Shown: positions 57,566-64,000 of the stretch, piece by piece
Layout of the letters: each line of letters begins with the position of its first letter
Numbering within the stretch: the first letter of the stretch is position 1
NCBI RefSeq assembly: GCF_044987625.1
Contig: NZ_JBJDSB010000002.1
Coordinates: 434,001-498,000 of the forward strand
Length of the DNA stretch: 64,000 nucleotides
Direction of reading: 5' to 3'
DNA from: Desulfobaculum sp044987625
GTDB lineage: Bacteria; Desulfobacterota; Desulfovibrionia; Desulfovibrionales; Desulfovibrionaceae
The notes under the pieces: generated by a model
Databases searched by the model: none
The model's input: only the letters and a program-made list of their open reading frames with translations
What the model was told of the DNA's origin: nothing
Program-made: the position numbers and the translations under genes

Positions 57566-59737
57566 ATGATTCGCATTCACGAGATACTGGAAAGGACCAA
57601 GGGCTACCTCTCCCCCGCAGAGCAGGAGCTTATTCAGAAGGCCTACGTCTATTCGGCCACCGCGCACGCGGGGCAGACGCGCAGGTCCGGCGAGCCGTAT
57701 TTGTCGCATCCGCTGGAGGTCGCCAACCTGCTGGTGGGTATGCGGCTGGACGGCTACACCATCGCGGCGGGGCTGTTGCACGACACTGTGGAGGATACCA
57801 AGGCCGCCATTGAGGACATCGACAACCTCTTTGGCGAGGAAGTGGCGGACATTGTGGACGGCGTGACCAAAATCAGCCAGATGCAGATGTCCTTCGACTC
57901 CAAGGAAGCCGCGCAGGCCGAGAATATCCGCAAAATGGTCATGGCCATGAGCGAGGACATCCGCGTGCTGATGGTCAAATTGTGCGACCGCCTGCACAAC
58001 ATGCGCACCCTGGAGTACATGAAGCCCTACAAGCAGCGGGCCATTGCGCAGGAGACCATGGACATCTACGCGCCGCTGTCCAACCGCCTTGGCCTGCACC
58101 GCATCAAGGTGGAGCTTGAGGACCTGAGCCTCAAGTACCTGCGTCCGGATATGTACAGCCAGCTGGAAAAAGGCCTTGTGGAGCGCTCCCAGCACGGACA
58201 GGCGTACATTGATAACGTCATCGCCCTTATCGAGGACAAGCTGAAGGCCAACAAGATTAAGGGCCGCGTCAGCGGGCGCATCAAGCATATTTACAGCACC
58301 TACCACAAGATGCAGCAGCAGGGACTGGAACTGGACCAGGTGCATGACCTGATTGCCTTTCGCGTTTTGGTGCCCAGCATCAAGGACTGCTACGCCGTGC
58401 TTGGACTGGCGCATGCGGACTGGAAGCCCGTGCCCGGACGCTTCAAGGACTACATCTCCATGCCCAAGGCCAATATGTACCAGAGTCTGCATACGACGGT
58501 CATTGGCCCGGAGGGCGAGCGCATCGAGATTCAGATACGCACCGAGGAGATGCACCGCATCGCGGAATATGGTGTGGCCTCGCACTGGAGCTACAAGGAA
58601 GGCAGCAAGAAGAAAGCCCGCGACATGGACCGTTTCTCGTGGCTGCGGCAGATTATGGACTGGCAAAAGGAGGAATCCGACCCCCGCGAGTTCATGAAGT
58701 CCCTGCGCTTTGACCTCTTCAAGGACGAGGTCTACGTCTTTACCCCGCGCGGCGACGTGAAGGAGCTGCCAGACGGCGCAACCGCCGTGGACCTTGCCTA
58801 TCTCATCCACTCCGAGGTGGGCGACCACTGCGCCGGGGCGCGTGTGAACGGACGCTTGGTGCCGCTCTCGCGCAAACTGCGCAATGGCGATTCCGTGGAA
58901 ATCATCACGGACCCGAACCGCCGCCCCAGCCGCGACTGGCTCAAGTTCGTCAAAACGGCCAAGGCGCGGACGCGCATTAAGCACTTTATCCGCACGGAGG
59001 AGCGCACCCGCTCCATCGCTCTTGCCAAGGAGATGCTGGAGAAGGAAGGCCGCAAGATGGGCATCAACGTGGCCAAAGCCATGAAGGCGGGCCAGTTTGA
59101 TCATGTTGCCGAGGACTTCTCCTTCAAGACCGTGGACGACCTGCTGTCGTCCGTTGGCTACTCCCGGCTGACTCCGCGGCAGGTGCTGAATAAGCTCTAT
59201 CCCAAGCTGGAGGAAGAGAAGGAGCAGGAACAGCACGCCCGCGCCAAGGAAACACAGCCCCCGGCGCAGACGCAGGACAAGAGCGCGGACAAAATTCGCA
59301 TCCACGGCGTGGACGATGTGCTCATCCGCTTTGCCAAGTGCTGCAATCCGCTGCCTGGCGAGCCGATTATCGGCTACATCAGCCGTGGCAAGGGCGTGAC
59401 CGTGCACACCACGGACTGCCCGAACATGGGCAAGATGGAGCCGGAGCGCCTCATCAACATCTCATGGGAGAGCGATCAGGACCGGCCCTATCCGGCCAAG
59501 GTCAAGATTGTGTGTAAGAATGAGCCGGGCATGCTGGCGACCATTTGCTCCAAGCTGACGGAGCAGGGCGCCAATATTGATTCCGGCAGCTTCAAGTCCA
59601 ACGTGGACGGCAATTCCGAGTTATTGTTCACCATCGAGGTGCGCGACTCCGCCCACTTGTACCGCACGCTGGACAACCTGAGCGCGGTGCACCATGTGGT
59701 GGAGGCGGTACGCCTCGCCACCAAGGGCGCCAACTGA
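57566..59737 (+). CDS. rel: Bifunctional (p)ppGpp synthetase/hydrolase (RelA/SpoT family)
   Basis: This enzyme makes and destroys the alarmone (p)ppGpp. From the ATG at 57566 (AGGTGG about eleven bases upstream; a GTG at 57551 is the alternative) it is 723 aa. The HD hydrolase domain is intact (SHPLEVANL; HD at 72-73 in LLHDTVEDT). The synthetase domain has the RFKD motif in PGRFKDYISMPK, the form found in bifunctional enzymes, plus IEIQIRTEEMH. TGS (about 385-450), a linker and a C-terminal ACT domain (about 645-720) follow. Both activities should be present. A terminator follows at 59766. Confidence 0.95.
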   Translation: MIRIHEILERTKGYLSPAEQELIQKAYVYSATAHAGQTRRSGEPYLSHPLEVANLLVGMRLDGYTIAAGLLHDTVEDTKAAIEDIDNLFGEEVADIVDGVTKISQMQMSFDSKEAAQAENIRKMVMAMSEDIRVLMVKLCDRLHNMRTLEYMKPYKQRAIAQETMDIYAPLSNRLGLHRIKVELEDLSLKYLRPDMYSQLEKGLVERSQHGQAYIDNVIALIEDKLKANKIKGRVSGRIKHIYSTYHKMQQQGLELDQVHDLIAFRVLVPSIKDCYAVLGLAHADWKPVPGRFKDYISMPKANMYQSLHTTVIGPEGERIEIQIRTEEMHRIAEYGVASHWSYKEGSKKKARDMDRFSWLRQIMDWQKEESDPREFMKSLRFDLFKDEVYVFTPRGDVKELPDGATAVDLAYLIHSEVGDHCAGARVNGRLVPLSRKLRNGDSVEIITDPNRRPSRDWLKFVKTAKARTRIKHFIRTEERTRSIALAKEMLEKEGRKMGINVAKAMKAGQFDHVAEDFSFKTVDDLLSSVGYSRLTPRQVLNKLYPKLEEEKEQEQHARAKETQPPAQTQDKSADKIRIHGVDDVLIRFAKCCNPLPGEPIIGYISRGKGVTVHTTDCPNMGKMEPERLINISWESDQDRPYPAKVKIVCKNEPGMLATICSKLTEQGANIDSGSFKSNVDGNSELLFTIEVRDSAHLYRTLDNLSAVHHVVEAVRLATKGAN

Positions 59738-59765
59738 TCCGGCGCGCAAGATTACCGCACACAAG

Positions 59766-59805
59766 AGCGGCCCGGAGCCTATGGCTTCGGGCCGCTTTGC
59801 GTTTT
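59766..59805 (+). terminator. Rho-independent terminator after rel
   Basis: AGCGGCCCGGAGCC (59766-59779) pairs with GGCTTCGGGCCGCT (59783-59796), one G-T pair, loop TAT, then TT and a further TTTT. Confidence 0.85.
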
Positions 59806-60213
59806 CATCGGTGCGGGGAGCCGCTGGGTGCGGAAGGGGTGGTCTGGGGGGACCAACACCGATGAAGGTGCATGCCGTCATGCCCACGCGTGTGCCTCGC
59901 GCGGGTGGAGAGGATTGCCCGCGCGCCGCGTCCGTCATCCCCTGCGCGGCCGCGGCGCGCGGCTGTCGTCGCCTACGTATGCCAAACCGTATGACGACGG
60001 CGTATCGCGTTCTCAGCGAGCGAGCATGAGAAGCTATACGCATTTGTCTATATTTGATGTTCAAATGTGTCAAGGGGGAGTGGCAATTTAGGGGGGAAGA
60101 GGCTGTGAAGGCTGGTGTGCGCGGGAAAAGGTGCGGGGATGGGCAATGTGCCCCGCGCCGAAAGCCGTCAGGACGGCTGGTGGCGCGGGGCGGGAAGCAT
60201 TGGCGCGGCGCGC
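59806..60213. other. Intergenic stretch with an AT-rich dyad
   Basis: About 400 bases without a convincing gene. Two segments near 59878 and 59932 (CGTCATGCCCACGCG and CGTCATCCCCTGCGCGG) look like related intergenic repeats. A strikingly AT-rich patch at 60034-60072 holds TTTGA-TGT-TCAAA (60053-60065) inside a wider CATTTG/CAAATG pair (60041-60067). The phosphatase terminator should lie just before 60213, but no T-run hairpin is seen. Confidence 0.45.
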
Positions 60214-61011
60214 TTAGGAGCGGGCGGCGAGAAGGGCTGCGGCGAGTTCGGCAAAGCCGTGCCCGCCTTCGGACTGGGTAATCCATGCGGGCAGGGCGTC
60301 CATGTCGTCCACCAGCGCGCGGACGTTGGCAACGCCAACGGCGTTGGGGAAGTAGGCGAACATGGGGCAGTCGTTGGGCGAGTCGCCCGCGTAGACCACG
60401 TGCTCGCGGATGGCGGCAAGGTCCTCGCCAAAGGCTTCCTCCAGCAGGATGCGGGTCATGGACAGCTTGTCGTAGCCGCCAAACCAGCCGTTGACGTGGA
60501 TGGAGCTGATTTTGGCCTCCGCGCCGCAGTCCGCGAAGATGCGGGCGATGCCGCGTACGTCGTCCTGCGGCAGGGGCGGTATATCCTCGCAAAAATCAAT
60601 GGCGAGGTCGGCCTCGCGGTAGGCTTGGTCCGTGGCGACAGCGGCGCAGGGGAAGGCGGACAGGACTTTCTTTTTGATGAGCTCCAGCCGCTGGCGGTCG
60701 GCGCGGCGTTCTTCGCCCGTTTTGGCGTAGCGGCGCAGCATGCGGCGATTCGCCTCATCGTAGCGGAAGTAGAATGCGCCGTTTTCGCCCACCAGTCCGT
60801 CCACAGGCCACATGCGGGCGATGTGGTCGCACCAGCCGGCGGGGCGGCCAGTGATGGGGATAACGCGGATGCCCGCGCAGCGCAGGTCTTCCAGTGCCTG
60901 ATAGGCGGCGGCAGGCAGGCGGCCGTCGTTGGTGAGGGTGTCGTCAATGTCGGTGAGCACATAGCGCACGGCGGCGCGTGCGTCGCGGGGGAAGTCGCAA
61001 ATTGGGCGCAT
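60214..61011 (-). CDS. HAD-superfamily hydrolase (Cof/sugar-phosphatase type)
   Basis: A 265-aa cytosolic phosphatase. Motif I is LTDIDDTLTND with the nucleophile Asp, motif II ITGRPAG, and motif IV GDSPNDCPMF. The large cap between them puts it with Cof-type or sucrose/mannosyl-phosphoglycerate phosphatases. The ATG at 61011 has GAGAGG nine bases upstream; an ATG at 61032 is possible. The substrate is unknown. It stands alone in the minus direction, downstream of proC. Confidence 0.85.
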   Translation of the reverse strand: MRPICDFPRDARAAVRYVLTDIDDTLTNDGRLPAAAYQALEDLRCAGIRVIPITGRPAGWCDHIARMWPVDGLVGENGAFYFRYDEANRRMLRRYAKTGEERRADRQRLELIKKKVLSAFPCAAVATDQAYREADLAIDFCEDIPPLPQDDVRGIARIFADCGAEAKISSIHVNGWFGGYDKLSMTRILLEEAFGEDLAAIREHVVYAGDSPNDCPMFAYFPNAVGVANVRALVDDMDALPAWITQSEGGHGFAELAAALLAARS

Positions 61012-61298
61012 GGGCGGAATCCTCTCTGGCATGCGGATGAAGCGGGGATGGTTTGTATCAGCGCGTGGCCGGATGCATAGCGCTTCCCGGTGATTGGGGC
61101 AAGGGCTGCGCCCGTGCTGCTGGTGGCCGGGGCGGCTTTGGGCCGGGGGCGGGCAGGTCTGCGGGCCAACGGGAAGGGGATTTCGGTGAGGACAGACGGT
61201 GGAGCGAAGGGCTTTGATGCGCGAACGCACCAGTGGGCGGGAGGCGAAAGCAGGGAACGCGCGAACAGGTGGCGGGCGAATGCTGGCGGCGGCGGGCG
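61012..61298. other. Intergenic stretch between proC terminator and phosphatase
   Basis: About 290 bases, GC-rich, with open frames of poor composition on both strands. It should hold the phosphatase promoter; no clear -35/-10 pair was seen. Confidence 0.35.
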
Positions 61299-61331
61299 AA
61301 AAAAAGCGCGGCCCGCAGAGCAGGCCGCGCC
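61299..61331 (-). terminator. Rho-independent terminator after proC
   Basis: GCGCGGCC (61306-61313) and GGCCGCGC (61323-61330); on the minus strand TTTTTTT follows. Confidence 0.9.
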
Positions 61332-61355
61332 AAATAGGCTGTCTATGCCGCCCAG

Positions 61356-62159
61356 CTACTTGCCAAGCTCCACACTGCGCGCAAAGGACTTGCCCACGGC
61401 CTGCACAATGGCGGCGCGGACGCCCTCGGCGTCGAGGTGGTTGGTGGCGGCGATGGTTGTCCCTGCGGGGGAGCAGACCATCTCGCGCAGGACGGAGACA
61501 TGGTGGTCGCTTTCCTCGGCCAGCTTGGCTGAACCGGTGAAGAGCGCCTCGGTCATCTCCGTGGCCTGCTGGCGCGTCAGCCCAAGGGTGACGCCAGCCT
61601 CGATGACGGCTTCCATAAAGTAGAAGACGTAGGCGGGGCCGGACCCGGCAAGGGCTGTGAAGGCGTCAAACTGCTTTTCCGGCAGAATGTGCACCTGCCC
61701 AAGCGCGCCGAACATCTCCGGCACAAAGGCTTTGTGCGCGTCCGTGAGCGCCGCGTCGTCCAGACAGACGGCAAACACGCCCGCGCCGACCATAGCCGGG
61801 GTATTGGGCATAATGCGCACCACGGGGACGCTTCCGCCGGTAAAGGCGCGCAACTGGTCCGTCCGGAGTCCTGCGGCGATGGAAAGCAGGCATGCGCCGC
61901 GCTGCGACAGGACCGGGGCAAGCTCGGTCAGGAGCGGCTCCATGTGCTGCGGCTTCACGGCAACAAGGACATAGTCCGAACGCTGCGCCACGTCCTCGGG
62001 GCTGGCGGCAATGTCAATGCCGCAGCGCTCCGACAGCGCGCGGGCGTTGTCTTCGGAAAGGTCGTACCCAACGATGGAGATGTCCTCGCGCCCGGCAAGG
62101 CCGGACACAATGGCTCCACCCATATTTCCAAGGCCGATGACGCCGATAACGGTGTGCAT
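61356..62159 (-). CDS. proC: Pyrroline-5-carboxylate reductase
   Basis: ProC reduces pyrroline-5-carboxylate to proline with NAD(P)H. The 267-aa protein has the Rossmann motif GVIGLGNMGGAI near the start, VAVKPQHM, RIMPNTPA and the C-terminal signature (AGSGPAYVFYFMEA, TSP-like SPAGTTIAATNHL). I start it at the ATG at 62159 (GAGAG about eight bases upstream). It follows ndk by 13 bases and is probably co-transcribed. Confidence 0.95.
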   Translation of the reverse strand: MHTVIGVIGLGNMGGAIVSGLAGREDISIVGYDLSEDNARALSERCGIDIAASPEDVAQRSDYVLVAVKPQHMEPLLTELAPVLSQRGACLLSIAAGLRTDQLRAFTGGSVPVVRIMPNTPAMVGAGVFAVCLDDAALTDAHKAFVPEMFGALGQVHILPEKQFDAFTALAGSGPAYVFYFMEAVIEAGVTLGLTRQQATEMTEALFTGSAKLAEESDHHVSVLREMVCSPAGTTIAATNHLDAEGVRAAIVQAVGKSFARSVELGK

Positions 62160-62172
62160 AGTCAAACTCTCT

Positions 62173-62589
62173 TTAGCCTACAATCTCAAGCTGGTTGAAG
62201 AAGTAGGCGATTTCGGTTGCTGCGGTTTCGGGGGCGTCGGAACCGTGCACGCTGTTGGCTTCGATGTTTTTGGCGAAGCACTTGCGGATGGTGCCTTCCT
62301 CGGCCTGCTCGGGGTTGGTGGCGCCCATCAGCTCGCGGTAGCGGGTGATGGCGTTTTCGCCCTCAAGCACGGACACGACACACGGGCCGGAGCACATGTA
62401 GTCGCACAGGCTGTCGAAGAAGGGGCGCTCGCTGTGCACGGCGTAGAAACCCTGCGCCTGCTCTTTGGTCATGTGGATCTTCTTGGTGGCAACGACCTTC
62501 AGACCGGATTCCTCTATCATCTTCAAGATGGAGCCGATGAGGTTACGCTCGACGGCGTCGGGTTTGATGATGGAGAAAGTGCGTTCCAT
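62173..62589 (-). CDS. ndk: Nucleoside diphosphate kinase
   Basis: Ndk moves the terminal phosphate between nucleoside tri- and diphosphates. The 138-aa protein begins MERTFSIIKPDAV, and the phosphohistidine lies in NSVHGSDAPE (about residue 115). GGAGG lies five bases before the ATG at 62589; the frame extends upstream without support. It sits between an ABC ATPase gene and proC. Confidence 0.96.
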   Translation of the reverse strand: MERTFSIIKPDAVERNLIGSILKMIEESGLKVVATKKIHMTKEQAQGFYAVHSERPFFDSLCDYMCSGPCVVSVLEGENAITRYRELMGATNPEQAEEGTIRKCFAKNIEANSVHGSDAPETAATEIAYFFNQLEIVG

Positions 62590-62661
62590 GAGTACCTCCG
62601 AATGAGTGTTGGTTGAGTGGGACAGATCGTCCATGCGGGTGAGTGCGGCCCGCGAAAGTGT

Positions 62662-63456
62662 CTAGGTGAGGAGCATCCTGTCGGACGAGAACTCTTCTCC
62701 CTTGACTGCATAGAACTGGGCCAACAGGTCGTTCACGGACAGCGAGTGCTTCTTCTCGCCGCTAACGTCCATGATGATTTCGCCCTGATGGAGCATGATG
62801 AGCCTGTTGCCCAGCTTTATCGCCTGATTCATGTTGTGGGTGACCATGAGTGTGGTCAGCCCCAGCTCCGTCACAAGGTGCTCTGTGAGCAGCAAAACGG
62901 AGTTTGCGGTTTTGGGGTCCAGCGCAGCGGTGTGCTCGTCAAGGAGCAGGATGTCCGGGCGGACCATGGTGGCCATGAGCAGCGTCAGCGCCTGCCGCTG
63001 GCCGCCGGAAAGCAGACCGATGCGGTCGTCCAGCCTGTCTTCCAGACCAAGGCCAATCTTGTGGACCTCGCGCCGGAAGTAGGCGCGGTCGTCAGCGGTA
63101 ACGCCCTGCCGCAGTGAGCGCGAAGCCCCGCGGCGGCGCGCAAGGGCAAGGTTCTGCGCAATGGTCAGCGAGGCGCAGGTGCCAAGCAGCGGGTCCTGAA
63201 ATACGCGGCCCATGTGCCGGGCGCGTTTGTACTCCGGCCATCGCGATATGTCATCATTTTTCAGGGTGATGGAGCCGCTGTCGGGCATGAAGGTTCCGGC
63301 CAGCGTGTTGAGCAGGGTGGACTTGCCCGCACCGTTGGAGCCGATAACCGTGATGAAATCGCCCTCGTTGATGGTGAGGTCCACGTTTTTGAGCGCCAGC
63401 ACCTCGTTGACGCTGCCTTTATGGAAGGAGAGTGTCACGTCGGATAATGTCAGCAT
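62662..63456 (-). CDS. ABC transporter ATP-binding protein (COG1101 type)
   Basis: A 264-aa ATPase with Walker A GSNGAGKST (about 38-46), Q-loop VFQDPLLG, signature LLSGGQRQ, Walker B ILLLDEHTAALD and the switch His in VTHNMNQA. The HTAALDP variant of the D-loop region and the length are typical of the uncharacterised importer ATPases found with COG4120 permeases and COG2984 binding proteins, some of which have been linked to aromatic amino acids. It overlaps the permease stop by seven bases. Ligand unknown. Confidence 0.9.
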   Translation of the reverse strand: MLTLSDVTLSFHKGSVNEVLALKNVDLTINEGDFITVIGSNGAGKSTLLNTLAGTFMPDSGSITLKNDDISRWPEYKRARHMGRVFQDPLLGTCASLTIAQNLALARRRGASRSLRQGVTADDRAYFRREVHKIGLGLEDRLDDRIGLLSGGQRQALTLLMATMVRPDILLLDEHTAALDPKTANSVLLLTEHLVTELGLTTLMVTHNMNQAIKLGNRLIMLHQGEIIMDVSGEKKHSLSVNDLLAQFYAVKGEEFSSDRMLLT

Positions 63457-64000
63457 CTGGCGAACCTTTTTTTCAGTTTGGGCATGGTCAGCGCCAGCAC
63501 GACGAGAACCGCGGTGATGAGGTTTAAGTCGCTGGGCGTAAAGGAAAAGCTGCCCACCTTCAGCCCAAGGGCGAGGGCGATGGCAACGCGGTAGACCACG
63601 GAACCGGCAATGGCGGCAAACACGGCGCGCGGGATGCTGCGGCAGCCGAACACGGTTTCGCCAACGATGACGGAGGCCAGCCCCGCCACAATGGTGCCGA
63701 CGCCCATGTTCACGTCCGCCGCGCCCTGATTCTGCGCTATAAGCGCGCCGGACAGCGCCACAAGGGCGTTGGACAGGCCAACGCCGTAGATGATGACTTT
63801 GTCCGTATCCACGCCCTGGCTGGTAATCATCTGGATATTGTCGCCCGTGGCGAGCATGGTCTGACCCAGCTCGGTATACAGGAACCAGACAATGGCGACG
63901 CCGACCACAGCGGCAAATATGGCGAAGAGCACCGGCGAGGCATAATACCCCGGCAGGCCGAGGCCCATCATGGTGTCCAGCACCGTGTCCACGCCAAGCA
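63450..64000 (-). CDS. ABC transporter permease, partial (COG4120 type)
   Basis: The frame runs off the window, so the N-terminus is missing; about 183 residues are visible. Five or so hydrophobic helices are seen. GVGLSNALVALSGALIAQNQGAADVNMGVG is the conserved permease stretch of the branched-chain/COG4120 family. It is translated just ahead of the ATPase. The solute-binding protein gene probably lies beyond the edge. Confidence 0.88.
   Translation of the reverse strand, partial: LGVDTVLDTMMGLGLPGYYASPVLFAIFAAVVGVAIVWFLYTELGQTMLATGDNIQMITSQGVDTDKVIIYGVGLSNALVALSGALIAQNQGAADVNMGVGTIVAGLASVIVGETVFGCRSIPRAVFAAIAGSVVYRVAIALALGLKVGSFSFTPSDLNLITAVLVVLALTMPKLKKRFARC

Noticed and set aside
1..64000. 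CRISPR arrays, insertion sequences, prophage genes
   Set aside because: No regularly spaced repeats, transposase-like proteins or phage structural genes were seen; the only tandem repeat is the 42-bp duplication in flxC.

Overview
The window reads as chromosome of a high-GC, anaerobic, motile Gram-negative sulfate reducer of the Desulfovibrionaceae type. The main reason is the alcohol dehydrogenase / heterodisulfide-reductase-like / FlxABCD cluster (14.1-22.2 kb), which matches the adh-hdrCBA-flxDCBA arrangement known from Desulfovibrio. Class III (glycyl radical) ribonucleotide reductase, lipoprotein and envelope genes, flagellar stator genes and chemoreceptors fit the same picture. No rRNA, tRNA, CRISPR array, insertion sequence or prophage was recognised. 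The species cannot be named from the sequence alone.

Layout. 0-1.2 kb: tail of an unidentified gene, a terminator, and a purine nucleoside phosphorylase. 1.3-3.2 kb: motA, motB and a PilZ protein. 3.2-8.6 kb: an unusual carboxylase set (divergent biotin carboxylase, a fused AccA-AccD-like carboxyltransferase, a protein with two biotinyl-like domains), a small conserved-looking protein and ssb. 9.0-12.6 kb: a methyltransferase, then a cobalamin riboswitch ahead of nrdD. 12.9-13.9 kb: a small ORF and a TrfA-like plasmid-type replication initiator. 14.1-22.2 kb: flxA-D, hdrA-C and adh on the minus strand. 22.7-26.4 kb: a sigma-54 response regulator, a cytosolic PAS histidine kinase and a second iron alcohol dehydrogenase. 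A strong -24/-12 sigma-54 promoter with nearby palindromes lies upstream of adh, so the neighbouring regulator is the obvious candidate to drive the ethanol/electron-bifurcation operon.

26.7-30.0 kb: a small membrane protein, a two-domain methyltransferase and a membrane sulfatase-like enzyme, a possible surface-modification cassette. 30.5-32.2 kb: a sodium/amino-acid symporter behind a tandem glycine riboswitch. 32.6-35.0 and 49.6-52.1 kb: two chemoreceptors of the same architecture, each with a PAS domain. 35.2-37.8 kb: a cyclic-2,3-diphosphoglycerate-synthetase-like GTPase converging on an archaeal-type ornithine cyclodeaminase-like gene. 38.1-45.4 kb: biotin genes (bioF, an esterase, bioC, bioD, bioA) and the p-aminobenzoate genes pabA, pabB and pabC. 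45.5-49.5 kb: a giant AsmA/DUF748-like envelope protein. 52.4-55.6 kb: a SWIM-SNF2 helicase. 55.9-59.7 kb: a peptide-binding lipoprotein and a bifunctional (p)ppGpp synthetase/hydrolase. 60.2-64.0 kb: a HAD phosphatase, proC, ndk, and the ATPase and (cut) permease of an uncharacterised ABC importer.

How the parts work together. Ethanol oxidation by the iron dehydrogenases would give NADH. FlxABCD-HdrABC would then couple NADH oxidation to reduction of ferredoxin and a disulfide. Biotin made by the bio genes would be attached to the carboxylase set. Two riboswitches (B12 and glycine) and one sigma-54 promoter are the clearest regulatory signals.
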